The notes under the pieces were generated by a model. It was not told the DNA's origin. It ran no database searches and worked only from the letters and a program-made list of their open reading frames with translations. Source: Paenibacillus sp. J23TS9 (GTDB lineage: Bacteria > Bacillota > Bacilli > Paenibacillales > Paenibacillaceae). From it: DNA of 64,000 nucleotides. A program made the position numbers and the translations under genes. The stretch is from assembly GCF_018403225.1 (NCBI RefSeq), contig NZ_BOSG01000001.1, positions 1,240,001 to 1,304,000 of the forward strand, read 5' to 3'. Shown in pieces: positions 55,141 through 64,000 of this stretch. Each line of letters opens with the position of its first letter. Position 1 is the stretch's first letter.

Positions 55141-55966
55141 GTTGCTTATCCTCCTTTGCGATCGTAACCCACGTTTCCTTCTCTTTTCGTTCAATGCGCA
55201 GCAGCCAGGCCATTTGATCGGCCCGATCCTGCATCATTTTAAGTCCGTAACGGTTTTTCCCGGCCGCAGCCCGTGGATCGAATCCTTTTCCGTTATCCGT
55301 AATCCGGCATAGCCAACCCAATTTCGTCGCCATCGCCTGCACACGAACCCGCGTTGCTTCGGCATGTTTATGGATGTTGAGCAGCGACTCGCGCATGATC
55401 GCCAGCAGCTCCACTTTTTCCTTGGAACTGAGAAACTGTTCGGGCAAATCCCACTGTAATTCGAATTCCAGGTCGGTTTCGCGGTGCAGTTCGTCCATCA
55501 GACTTTCCACTCCTTGAAGCCACGGGTTCCGGTCCACGTCCGCCACATGCCGCAAATTCGCGATGGCTTGTCTTACATAATCGTTGGTACGGTGCACGCT
55601 CTCTTTCAATTTATTCAACGGCAATTCTTCCGCCTGCTTCATCTGTTCCATCCGCGAAACCTGCGCATTCAAAAAAAACAGCGACTGCGCGATGCCGTCA
55701 TGCATTTCACGGGCAATCTTTTCCCTCTCCTCAAAGACCGCCTGCACGGCTTTCGCATGATTCAATTCTTCCTGATTATGTTCAATGATCGTAAACAGCT
55801 GCGTCAAAAATAGAATCGTGACCAGCAGCACCAAAAGGGGTGCCAGCCAATTCCCAAGCTCCATAGATATATAGGGAAGCAGAAATTCGTGTCGAACGTA
55901 CTCCCAAATCCCAATGGTCAACGTGGGAATCGTCAAGATCAGCCATTTGATCTGTTTATATGTCAA
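55109..55966 (-). CDS. NarX/DesK-type sensor histidine kinase
   Basis: 285 residues: two membrane segments (about 8-22 and 40-60), a short coiled region, HisKA_3 with the phospho-acceptor His89 (REKIAREMHDGIAQSL), then the ATPase domain (N box LLNIHKHAEA, DNGKGFDPR, YGLKMMQDRA). No large extracellular sensor, so it probably senses the membrane or a partner. Start is likely TTG 55966, 9 bases after GGAAGGAG; the longer TTG frame from 56041 has no ribosome site. Confidence 0.88.
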   Translation of the reverse strand: MTYKQIKWLILTIPTLTIGIWEYVRHEFLLPYISMELGNWLAPLLVLLVTILFLTQLFTIIEHNQEELNHAKAVQAVFEEREKIAREMHDGIAQSLFFLNAQVSRMEQMKQAEELPLNKLKESVHRTNDYVRQAIANLRHVADVDRNPWLQGVESLMDELHRETDLEFELQWDLPEQFLSSKEKVELLAIMRESLLNIHKHAEATRVRVQAMATKLGWLCRITDNGKGFDPRAAAGKNRYGLKMMQDRADQMAWLLRIERKEKETWVTIAKEDKQHVYIPRNDHR

Positions 55967-56104
55967 CCTTAAATTCTCCTTCCAAGTGCGGTCTGTATCT
56001 TTTATTTTACCCCGAAGCAAACCGGACAGATATGACTCCAAATGGCTATATCACAGCCTCGCGATCGCATTTTTGTCGAACTGCCGCGATTCGAATGGTC
56101 CCGA

Positions 56105-57035
56105 TTACGGAATGTGTACGTTTTTCTCGTAGACATGCTTATTCCGATCCGCATCGGTGAACTCAGCCCCGAGCGTCCAATCACCCTTTACGGTAAAATA
56201 ACTTCCCTTCGCCTCATAGGTATAGCGGTCAAACCCTTCGAAACCGTAAGGGTACGGACTGACCTTGCTGAAAATAATCGGGACCTCGATCTTCTGACCA
56301 TCCCGATGAATGAGAGCCGCGGCCGCAATCGGCCCGCCTTTGCCGCTCGGCAGCCAGACGTCCAGGCTTACATGCTGCATTCCGTCGCTGCCTTCAAGAA
56401 TACGCAGTGACATATGCGCTTCCTCCCCCATGACATGCCACATAATCGGCTCTTTCAGAACGCTTCCGTCAAACGGGTGCGACGGCAGCAAGGCGGACGC
56501 CAAGAGGACAAGCACCGCCGGCACAGGGAAAACCGGAGGCTGTGCATGAAGGTGAAGCGTTGGCGCGGTTTATCGTCTCCTGCTCGCTTCCAGCTTCCAT
56601 AGTTTTTTGCGGCGATCCACACGAAAGGGTCGCTGAGCGAGGGCGATTGCAATCGGACTGCCCACACCTGCAATGAGGTTTGACGCGAAGACGCCGACAG
56701 CTACTACCCGTTCAACTCGACGGATGTTCATCCCCGCAGCTTCGTCGCCAGCGCGCTAAATGACGTCACGGAACAAAGATAGGCCCGTCAGCGCCATCAG
56801 CGTGCCTGCTTCCGCTATCCGCTTCAGCTTGCCAAGCAGAAACGTCCATTCTCCGCTTGCGTCCGCATGCATGTGTTCATGTCCGGATGCGCTCGCCTCC
56901 CACCCCGGAATAAAACAGGATGCACAAACAAGCCCCCGCTATGCACGCCCAAGCGGCCAACGCGAGCCGTAATGAGCGAGTGACGCCGCAATGGGAATAG
57001 CCCGTACGCTGTAAAACGTGACGGGCCGTTTGCAT
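56105..57035 (-). pseudogene. decayed CopC/CopD-like copper resistance gene
   Basis: The intact 3' end encodes about 140 residues (SLRILEGSDGMQHVSLDVWL…TDADRNKHVYEKNVHIP), like the C-terminal beta domain of some CopD proteins. Upstream, minus-strand pieces in different frames read WACIAGACLCILFYSG, SGHEHMHADASGEWTFLLGK and VGVFASNLIAGVGSP, consistent with a membrane copper protein. They are separated by stops and shifts, and most of the expected 500+ residues are missing. Inactive as it stands. Confidence 0.6.
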
Positions 57036-57247
57036 GGCATATAACTATACGAATGCAGTTATGGCAAGAGTCCAAGCTACTTTGCGTTGTATAGCAAAAT
57101 ATCAAGTAGGGACTGCATTCAGGCGGCGAATAGCGCTCCTTGCGCCTTGCCATGCTAAGACTTCCGTCAACCCCTGTGTGGCTCTTCGCCGTTTCTTCAT
57201 GTCTGATCATATCTGGAAAGCGATACGATGGGTATGACTCCTTAGAG

Positions 57248-58987
57248 CTAGTGAGACCGGGCAGCGGGCATATCATCGAACATTTGCCGTTCGATCTGTT
57301 TCATCTCATAAAAATATCCTTTTTGCTCCATCAGCTCCGCATATGAACCCGATTCAATCACTCTTCCAGCGTCCATGACCATAATCCGGTCCATCTTCTC
57401 CAGCCCGGCCAGGCGATGGCAGATGAGAACAAGCGTGTCTCCGGACGCCTGTTCGAATAGATGCTTCATAACGAGCTGCTCCGTCACGTAATCCAGCGAA
57501 GAAGTCGGTTCGTCCAGCAGCCAGAGCCGCCCCCTGTGCAGCATTGCACGTGCCAGGGCCAGCCTTTGCTTCTCGCCGTCCGACAAATTTTCTCCCTTCT
57601 CGTACACCGGATCGGTTAACGACGCATTCGCCAACTGTACGTTAGCCAGCGCGGCAGTTAATTCTTCGTCGGCGTAATCTCCTCCATCCAACAGCAGATT
57701 ATCCTTGATCGTTCCCAGGAAAAAGTGGTTATGCTGCAATACGACATTAGCCGTTCGCCAAATGCTCGCCTCATCTATCTCCTCCACCGGCCGGCCGTTT
57801 AACCGAATGACACCCTCCGATGGCGTGCGCAGCTTGAGCAGCAGGTCAAGGAGGGTTGATTTTCCCGATCCGCTCGGGCCGACGATAGCTGTTCTGGTGC
57901 CTGGCGGGATCACCAGGGAGACGCCACCGAGTGCCGGCCGCCACTCACCTTCGTATTGGAACGTTACGCCGGATAGTTCAATGGATACGCCATATTCGGC
58001 AGACAGGACACCGCCTGGCTCCGATGGCTGCACATCGGAGATCGGGACCGTTTCCGTAAGGCGCTGGGCGGCATGCTCGCTATCCTGTTTATACACGGGC
58101 AGCGTAGCCATAGCCGCAGCTTCTTCAAACACCGTCAGCGAAGTTATCATCAGCATGGCCAGAAATACCCCGGCAAGCTGGCCGTCCCTGATCAGATAAG
58201 CGCCAAGCGCCAGCACGCCCCAGGAAACGAGAAACGTAACGAAAGCGTGCAGCGATTGCCCAAGCAGCAGATGACCGGCCGCCCGCTGCTGCTCGGCTGC
58301 TAGAGCGGCCGAAGCTTGCTGAAGCTGATTTTCTCGCTCCTTCAATTGCCCGTACACTTTCAGATCGCGGAACCCATACAGTACTTCCGCCACATCCGTG
58401 GAAAGCGCAGCTCTGATCTCACGAACCCGGCCGCGAATTTTACGCTGGCCGATCAGAATCATGCCGGGGACGATGAATGCCGCGGCAAGCATCCCCAGTA
58501 TCAACAGGCTGGCAATCCAGACCGAAAACGCGGACGCGAATAATACGGTAGCCAAAAAGACCATGACCGTCACGATCGGCGGATAAACGACACGCAGAAA
58601 ATAATGCTGCAGGCTCTCTATATCCCCCACAATCCGCGCAAGCAGGTCCCCGCTCCGCTTTTGGTTCAAGATGCCGGGAGCGACGGGTATTAACCGGCCA
58701 AAAAAGGACGTGCGCAACCGGCTGAGCACGGAAAACGTCGCGCGGTGGGAATACAGGCGCTCTCCGTAGCGGCTCGCCGCCCGAACCAGACCCAGGATTT
58801 TGACCAGCGACGTCAACACGATCAATGTATAAAGCGGCGGCGCAAATACCGTCTGGGCGATCAGATACCCGCTTGCGGAAAAAAGGATTACGCCGGCGAT
58901 GCCGGCAATAAACCCGCCTGTTACCGAAAGAACAATATCCTTTCGCTCCCTAATCATCGCTTTCGCCAGAAGAGTCAGTTCATTCAT
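57248..58987 (-). CDS. cydC: thiol reductant ABC exporter subunit CydC
   Basis: 579 residues: six membrane segments, then an ATPase with Walker A VGPSGSGKST, signature LSDGEKQR and Walker B LWLLDEP. CydC and CydD form the heterodimeric exporter needed for assembly of cytochrome bd. ATG 58987 overlaps the cydD stop as ATGA and has AAAGGGGG in front; the ATG at 58993 overlaps that ribosome site. Last gene of cydABDC on this strand. Confidence 0.93.
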   Translation of the reverse strand: MNELTLLAKAMIRERKDIVLSVTGGFIAGIAGVILFSASGYLIAQTVFAPPLYTLIVLTSLVKILGLVRAASRYGERLYSHRATFSVLSRLRTSFFGRLIPVAPGILNQKRSGDLLARIVGDIESLQHYFLRVVYPPIVTVMVFLATVLFASAFSVWIASLLILGMLAAAFIVPGMILIGQRKIRGRVREIRAALSTDVAEVLYGFRDLKVYGQLKERENQLQQASAALAAEQQRAAGHLLLGQSLHAFVTFLVSWGVLALGAYLIRDGQLAGVFLAMLMITSLTVFEEAAAMATLPVYKQDSEHAAQRLTETVPISDVQPSEPGGVLSAEYGVSIELSGVTFQYEGEWRPALGGVSLVIPPGTRTAIVGPSGSGKSTLLDLLLKLRTPSEGVIRLNGRPVEEIDEASIWRTANVVLQHNHFFLGTIKDNLLLDGGDYADEELTAALANVQLANASLTDPVYEKGENLSDGEKQRLALARAMLHRGRLWLLDEPTSSLDYVTEQLVMKHLFEQASGDTLVLICHRLAGLEKMDRIMVMDAGRVIESGSYAELMEQKGYFYEMKQIERQMFDDMPAARSH

Positions 58988-60786
58988 GCCCATCCCCCTT
59001 TTCTCTGCGCATCGACCATCTGGGCATACTGGGGCAGGCGCTCCAATAGGTCCTCATGACGTCCTGAATCCGCTACTTTTCCATCATGCATGAACAGAAT
59101 GCTGTCGGCATGCCGGATCGTATGCAGCCGGTGCGCTACGGTAATCATCGTTGCCGATTGTGCCAGCGCTGCCATGGACCGTTGCAAAATGCGTTCCGTG
59201 TACAAATCCAGTCCTACGGTTGGTTCATCGAACAATATGAGATCGGGGCGCTTCAAAAAAGCGCGCGCCAAGGCAAGCCGTTGCCGCTCGCCGCCGGACA
59301 ATCCCCTTCCCCCTTCGCCGACCCGCGTATCATAGCCATGTTCCAGTTGGGCAGCAACCCCGGCAAGACCGGCTTCCTTCGCGGCCTGCTCCACCTCGGC
59401 CCCGGTGACGCGCCGTCCGGCTCCGATGGCTATATTCTCGGAAAGCGTGCTTGCAAAAATATACGGATGCTGCGTAATATAGCTTACGCGCTCAAACCAC
59501 GCAGCCTCATCGTATTGCGAAAGCGGGATCCCGTTAACCAGCACTTCGCCTGAATCCGGTTTTAGCAGTCCGGCAAGAAGATGAAGCAGCGTCGTTTTGC
59601 CTGAACCGCTTTTACCGACGATGGCGATATGCTCACCTTGGCCTAGCGATATGGATGGCGTTACAAGCTCGAATGAATCCGGGGCATACCGAAACCGGAC
59701 ATGGTCTAGCCGGATGGGTGGCGGCATTGGAATGGCGGCGGCCCGGGCCGGTCGCATCCAGTTAGTCTCCACAGTTCCACCGGAGGGTGCTGCGCCTTCC
59801 TTGTCCTTTGGAGCCATGGGCTTTCCTGCCGTTTCCGCAAGCAACTGCTCAACCTTCCGGATCGCCCCCATGCTGGTGCGGCCGCTGTGAAACGCAGTTC
59901 CCGTATTTTTGAGCAGGCTGAAATATTCGGGAACCAGCAGCAGGATGAAAAATGCGGTATGAAAAGTAATGGATTTGAATACGAGCAGCGAAATGGCAAG
60001 CTCCAGAGCGACGATGCCGATGCTCAGCATCACGATGGTTTCCAGCATGAATGTATTCGTGAACGCAATCCGCAAAATGCCCATCGTCGCGTCACGGTAG
60101 GCCAGGCTGCTCCGCTCGATTACCGCTCGCTGGCGGCGTGCCTGCCCAAAGATTTTAAGCGTGACCAACCCTTGGAGGGAATCCAGGAACGTCCCGGAAA
60201 ATCTCGCCAGCTGGGCATATTTCTCTTCCGATTTGTTTTTCGTTTTCAATCCAGCCAGGACCATGAATAACGGGATGAACGGAGCCGTAAACAGCATGAT
60301 GAATCCGGAATTCGCATGCTGGGCAAACGTCAACAGCAAGATCAGGAGCGGAATGACGGCAGCCTCCATCATGCGCGGCATGTATTGGCTGAAGTAACTG
60401 TCAGCCTCATCGACGGCGTCCAGGGCAACGCTCACCTTTCCTCCTGTTTGTCCGCCTATTGCTGCAGGCATGGAAGCATGAACCAAGCGGCGAAGCACGG
60501 CTGAGCGCATATTCGTCTTGGCGGCGGCAGCCATCCGCAGTCCGACTTTTCCGTTGCCGAATGTAAGCAGCGTACGCAGAGCCATTATCCCCAGCAAGAA
60601 GCACAGCAAACCGACCACCGACGCTAAAGAGTCGCCCTGCACAAATATCCGCTGAACCGCTTCGGCAAGCAGCGCCGCTTGACTCACGATGGCGGCGCCC
60701 AGCGCCAGCGAGATGACCGCGAGGAGAACAAGACGTTTTCGCTGCTCGGTCATTTCTTGAGAAATCAGGCTCCTGTTTCCTTTCAC
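58984..60786 (-). CDS. cydD: thiol reductant ABC exporter subunit CydD
   Basis: 600 residues, membrane domain followed by ATPase (VGKSGSGKTT, LSGGERQR, LILFDEP). An extra charged, Pro/Ala-rich linker (about 325-360) separates the two parts. Start is GTG 60786, 9 bases after AAAAGGAGG. Forms the CydDC pump with the next gene. Confidence 0.92.
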   Translation of the reverse strand: MKGNRSLISQEMTEQRKRLVLLAVISLALGAAIVSQAALLAEAVQRIFVQGDSLASVVGLLCFLLGIMALRTLLTFGNGKVGLRMAAAAKTNMRSAVLRRLVHASMPAAIGGQTGGKVSVALDAVDEADSYFSQYMPRMMEAAVIPLLILLLTFAQHANSGFIMLFTAPFIPLFMVLAGLKTKNKSEEKYAQLARFSGTFLDSLQGLVTLKIFGQARRQRAVIERSSLAYRDATMGILRIAFTNTFMLETIVMLSIGIVALELAISLLVFKSITFHTAFFILLLVPEYFSLLKNTGTAFHSGRTSMGAIRKVEQLLAETAGKPMAPKDKEGAAPSGGTVETNWMRPARAAAIPMPPPIRLDHVRFRYAPDSFELVTPSISLGQGEHIAIVGKSGSGKTTLLHLLAGLLKPDSGEVLVNGIPLSQYDEAAWFERVSYITQHPYIFASTLSENIAIGAGRRVTGAEVEQAAKEAGLAGVAAQLEHGYDTRVGEGGRGLSGGERQRLALARAFLKRPDLILFDEPTVGLDLYTERILQRSMAALAQSATMITVAHRLHTIRHADSILFMHDGKVADSGRHEDLLERLPQYAQMVDAQRKGGWA

Positions 60787-60845
60787 GCAAACGAACCTCC
60801 TTTTACACCAACAGGGATTTTATTAATCGACAATAGCGGATCAGG

Positions 60846-61862
60846 CTATTTTTTTCCCTTCACATAGTCCGCATCGAACAGGAACAGCCGGAAGACCAGA
60901 ATCAGGGAAGGAATCAGCAGACACAGGCCGCCGATAAACGCTGCGACGAGCGCGATGCCCATCGCCGGCGAGGTAGCGCTGCTCTGAATCGTGATGTATG
61001 GATCCAGAATATACGGATATTGCCCGATCCCATACGCGAAAAAGGCGCAGAAAAATTGCAGCATGACGCAGATGAAAGCCAGTCCGTAACGGCGGCCGCT
61101 GTACAGCAGCCACATAGCAACCATGAAGAACCCGACGGACAGCGCCAGAAGCCAGCCCAAATCCATCATGTTTTGAAAATGCCGCTCATTGTGCTGGCTG
61201 AGGTAAATGAACGCGGTCAAAGCAACGATAATCGTGGGTGTGCTCCAGAACAGAGCGTAGCTTTGCATCAGCTTCAAGGCCGCATGGTCCTCTGCACGCG
61301 AAGCGTAGAAAGCCAGAAACGTTCCGCTGATGAACAGGACCGATACGATGGCGAGTCCCACGATGCACCACGATAAGGGGCTCGTAAGCAGGGCCCAGTA
61401 ATCGAGCGTAACCGTCCCGCCCTGTTTCGTGATAAAACCGCCCTCGGAGAGCGTAAGCGCGACCGACAACGAGGCCGGAATCAAGAGCCCGGTAGCCCCG
61501 TATAAGAACAGGTACACGATGTTATTTTTGGAGCCGTAGTTCTCAAACGCATAGAACGACCCGCGAATGGCAAGCAAAATGACGGCAATGCTTCCGGGAA
61601 CAAGGAGCGCTGACCCGTAATAATAGGCAGTATCCGGGAAGAAGCCAACGATGCCGATGTAGAAAAAGACGAAAAATACGTTCGTGATCTCCCAGACAGG
61701 CGACAAATATCGCGAAATCAGACGGTTAATCAAGTGATCCTTCTTCGTCAGGCGTGCGTAAAAAGCGAAGAAGCCCGCTCCGAAATCAATGGAGGCCACG
61801 ATTAAATAACCGTACAAAAACAGCCACAACACCGAGATCCCAATGAGCTCGTAACTCATCAT
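60846..61862 (-). CDS. cydB: cytochrome bd oxidase subunit II
   Basis: 338 residues with about nine membrane segments. The start SYELIGISVLWLFLYGYLIVAS.DFG is characteristic of CydB. It supports CydA in menaquinol oxidation and oxygen reduction at low oxygen. ATG 61862 overlaps the cydA stop (ATGATGA); ATG 61859 is equally possible. The frame upstream of 61862 lies within cydA. Confidence 0.93.
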   Translation of the reverse strand: MMSYELIGISVLWLFLYGYLIVASIDFGAGFFAFYARLTKKDHLINRLISRYLSPVWEITNVFFVFFYIGIVGFFPDTAYYYGSALLVPGSIAVILLAIRGSFYAFENYGSKNNIVYLFLYGATGLLIPASLSVALTLSEGGFITKQGGTVTLDYWALLTSPLSWCIVGLAIVSVLFISGTFLAFYASRAEDHAALKLMQSYALFWSTPTIIVALTAFIYLSQHNERHFQNMMDLGWLLALSVGFFMVAMWLLYSGRRYGLAFICVMLQFFCAFFAYGIGQYPYILDPYITIQSSATSPAMGIALVAAFIGGLCLLIPSLILVFRLFLFDADYVKGKK

Positions 61863-63223
61863 GCATGCCCCCTTTCTTCCGCCGTCTCGCCTTGGACAGG
61901 CTTCAGCCACTTCTCCATCTCGGTTTCGGCCGAATTATTGTTAAACAAACGGCGCAGCACGAGTACGCACACGATACCAAGGATGATATACAAGATCAGA
62001 AACAGGAAGAAAAGAATTCTCACGCTCGGCGATGTCGTAGCCGCGTCTTCCACTCGCATATACCCTCGGATGATCCACGGCTGCCGTCCAATCTCGGCAT
62101 AGAACCATCCCAGCTCGACTCCGAGAAAAGCGAGCGGCGCTCCCAGAGCAATCACGCGAAGCAGCCACTTGTTGAGCTCGTTGCGCTTTTTCCAGATGAT
62201 GAACAGAAAATATAGCAGCGAAATCCCCAATAACGTGAAACCGATTCCTGCCATCAAGTCAAACAAATAATGGACAAGCAGCGGCGGACGTTCATCCGTC
62301 GGGAACTCTTCAAGCCCCGTCACTTTTGCGTTAAAGTCTCCGAAGGCCAGGAAGCTGAGAAAATTCGGCAGATGAAGCGCTCCAATGATTTCATGCTCAG
62401 CGTTAAGCCAACCCAATAAAACCAGATCCGCGCCGCTTTCGGTCTCAAAATGCCATTCCGCGGCGGCCAGCTTCTCCGGCTGATGCTCCGCCAGAAACTT
62501 TGCGGATACATCCCCGGCCAACGTGTTGAGCAATCCGAACAGCAGAACGACGCCCATCATCAGCTTCAAAGCTTTTTTGTGGTAGGCGGACACCCCCTTT
62601 TTAAGCATCGTAAAGGCTGCAATTCCGGCGAGCAAGGCAGCACCCGTCAAATAAGCCGAGCTTAATACATGAAACACCTTGGAGAACGACGCCGAATTCA
62701 GCATTGCTTGCACCGGATCAACCGCTGTGAATTGTCCTCCTTCCATTGCAAAACCTCCGGGCTGGTTCATGAATCCGTTCACCGTCGTAATGAAAACGGC
62801 AGACATGCCCGCCCCGGCCACGACCGGAATCGTCAGCAGCCAATGAATGTATGGATTCTTGAACCTTTCCCACGTATACAGATAAATGCCCAGGAAGATC
62901 GCTTCGAAAAAGAACGCGAATACCTCCATGAATAACGGTAGCGCGATAACATTCCCTGCCAGCTTCATAAAATGGGGCCAGACCAAGGCCAACTGAAGCG
63001 AAATGGCCGTGCCCGTCACGACCCCGACAGCCACCGAAATGACGAACCCCCTCGACCACCTCTTTGCCATAAGTATGTAATGGGGGTCTTTCCTACGTAT
63101 GCCGATCAACTCTGCAATCGCGATCATGAGCGGTATTCCCACGCCAAGCGTCGCGAAAATAGCATGGAACCCCAGAGTCATTCCTGTCACCAGCTTGCTC
63201 CACATCACCGTATCGATACCCAT
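61859..63223 (-). CDS. cydA: cytochrome bd oxidase subunit I
   Basis: 454 residues with about nine membrane segments. Features: TLGFHAIFATLGVG (heme ligand His), PLFMEVFAFFFEAIFLGIYLY with the conserved Glu residues, and GRQPWIIRGYMR. The Q-loop is short, as in Bacillota. It holds hemes b558, b595 and d and oxidises menaquinol. ATG 63223 follows AAAGGAGG. First gene of the operon; inverted repeats upstream may carry redox control. Confidence 0.95.
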   Translation of the reverse strand: MGIDTVMWSKLVTGMTLGFHAIFATLGVGIPLMIAIAELIGIRRKDPHYILMAKRWSRGFVISVAVGVVTGTAISLQLALVWPHFMKLAGNVIALPLFMEVFAFFFEAIFLGIYLYTWERFKNPYIHWLLTIPVVAGAGMSAVFITTVNGFMNQPGGFAMEGGQFTAVDPVQAMLNSASFSKVFHVLSSAYLTGAALLAGIAAFTMLKKGVSAYHKKALKLMMGVVLLFGLLNTLAGDVSAKFLAEHQPEKLAAAEWHFETESGADLVLLGWLNAEHEIIGALHLPNFLSFLAFGDFNAKVTGLEEFPTDERPPLLVHYLFDLMAGIGFTLLGISLLYFLFIIWKKRNELNKWLLRVIALGAPLAFLGVELGWFYAEIGRQPWIIRGYMRVEDAATTSPSVRILFFLFLILYIILGIVCVLVLRRLFNNNSAETEMEKWLKPVQGETAEERGHA

Positions 63224-63604
63224 ATTCGAATTCCTCCTTTCAAATGCCTAATCAACAATACCGTTTCTGGCTGTTAATTAAACATGCCTATGTTCTGCTT
63301 TACATAAAGAGATTTTTTTCACAAGGCAGTCTACCAAAACCCGATATTTAAAATTATTATATCTTTGTTCCTTAGCATTTCAATCCTGATTACGGCTTCG
63401 ACCCTAAATGTTCAAAGAAGGATCAACTCTTTCCGACAACTCGGTGAAAAACCGCAAAACCACCCTTTTGAGCTATTGCTTCACCGAGAACCATCGGTTT
63501 TGTATTTCAAAAACCCCTTGCAATAAAAAAAGACCCGGCATATTGGAAATTGCCAAGCCCAGGATCTTTTCATATAAAATAAATCAGAATGACGAATTCA
63601 GCAA
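63224..63604. other. cyd upstream region
   Basis: No gene supported. It contains a Rex-like half-site TTGTGAA (minus strand, 63324-63318) whose partner half is degenerate, and an inverted repeat CTCGGTGAA/TTCACCGAG at 63440-63488. Both are candidates for oxygen or redox control of cydABDC. The SCO terminator occupies its right end. Confidence 0.4.
63525..63570 (-). terminator. terminator after the SCO gene
   Basis: Imperfect stem (GATCC…TTGGCA with TGCCGGGTC) followed by TTTTTTTATT on the minus strand, 35 bases past the stop. Confidence 0.65.
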
Positions 63605-64000
63605 TCATGAACGCTCTAAGGCCTTGATATCCTTTTTGATTTTATCGTAAGGAGGTTCCTGACCATCGTAATACGAAACGACAGTTCCCGTTTGGTCGAC
63701 TAGAAAAAACGAGGTTCCATGAATGACCTGATCAGAAGCAGTATCCTTCTGTATCGCCATTTTGAAGTTGTTACGGGCATAAGTTTGGATGTCATCGAAC
63801 GAATACCCTGTAAGTCCTTGCCAGTTTGTGAAGTCATCACTAAACTTGCTGATATAGGTTTTGATCGCTTCAGGATGATCGTTCTCGGGATCGACCGAAA
63901 ACGAAACAAGGTCAGCCTTAATTCCGGCGTCTTTCAATTCCTGCTGCAGTTCCGCCATATTAGAGGTTAGTATGGGGCAGACGGTGGTGCAGTGCGTGAA
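63605..64000 (-). CDS. SCO1/SenC-family copper chaperone, 3' part
   Basis: Open from the window edge; about 131 residues seen. The copper-binding CTTVCP (Cys-x3-Cys-Pro) lies just inside the edge, and the third ligand His is in VIHGTSFFLVDQTG, with the thioredoxin-like 'FSVDPENDHPE' between. SCO proteins metallate or reduce the CuA site of cytochrome oxidase, matching the ctaG gene 9 kb away. The N-terminal membrane anchor is outside the window. Confidence 0.9.
   Translation of the reverse strand, partial: FTHCTTVCPILTSNMAELQQELKDAGIKADLVSFSVDPENDHPEAIKTYISKFSDDFTNWQGLTGYSFDDIQTYARNNFKMAIQKDTASDQVIHGTSFFLVDQTGTVVSYYDGQEPPYDKIKKDIKALERS

Noticed and set aside
56042..56410. 122-aa plus-strand ORF
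   Set aside because: Antisense to the copper-resistance remnant, no ribosome site.

Overview
The window looks like chromosomal DNA from a spore-forming, soil-type Bacillota of the Paenibacillus kind. Strong AGGAGG ribosome sites, frequent TTG/GTG starts, cre and FadR boxes, a preQ1-I riboswitch, Bacillus-type fad genes, ccpN-yqfL-glpX, a LacI/LplB-type sugar importer and many saccharolytic genes all point there. This is inference from gene content; no rRNA or tRNA gene was found to confirm it.

Layout. 1-1.7 kb: two small DUF2642-like proteins and a family 2 glycosyltransferase. 1.8-4.5 kb: queC-queD-queE-queF operon for preQ1 synthesis (minus strand), with a promoter and preQ1-I riboswitch in front. 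4.6-6.5 kb: azoreductase and a HAD phosphatase. 6.6-19.6 kb: a nearly complete beta-oxidation island made of two divergent operons, fadR-etfB-etfA (minus) and fadF-fadN-fadA-fadE-acyl-CoA ligase-thioesterase-SCP2 (plus). A FadR operator sits before fadR and a cre-like site before fadF. 19.6-23.9 kb: frameshifted RidA-like gene, AadK-like adenylyltransferase, fadH-like reductase, MFS exporter, 2Fe-2S ferredoxin. 24-29.6 kb: secreted AA10 LPMO, GH3 glucosidase and an MFS protein. 29.8-40 kb: YebC2-type factor, LacI regulator, sugar ABC importer with a Gfo/Idh oxidoreductase, AraC regulator and a divergent GH29 fucosidase. 40.1-42.7 kb: ccpN-yqfL-glpX, a gluconeogenesis control operon in which ccpN appears to start at an ATT codon.

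42.7-51.8 kb is different: AT-rich, with few intact genes (Asp/Glu racemase, a DUF2277 protein, some small ORFs). It holds debris of a subtilase, two hydrolases, a tyrosine recombinase, a Nudix protein and a solute-binding protein. Two families of short interspersed hairpin repeats run through it. One is built from a 17-bp REP-like unit (9 units at 3 sites). The other is a roughly 90-bp hairpin element bordered by a TGCCCGTTAG motif (6 sites). This is the most unusual part of the window.

51.8-53.3 kb: a collagen-like stalk fused to a seven-bladed YVTN propeller, probably a spore or cell-surface protein. 53.6-64 kb: respiratory block on the minus strand, with CtaG, a NarL-type two-component system, a decayed copper-resistance (CopC/CopD-like) gene, cydABCD for cytochrome bd, and the end of a SCO copper chaperone gene cut by the window edge.
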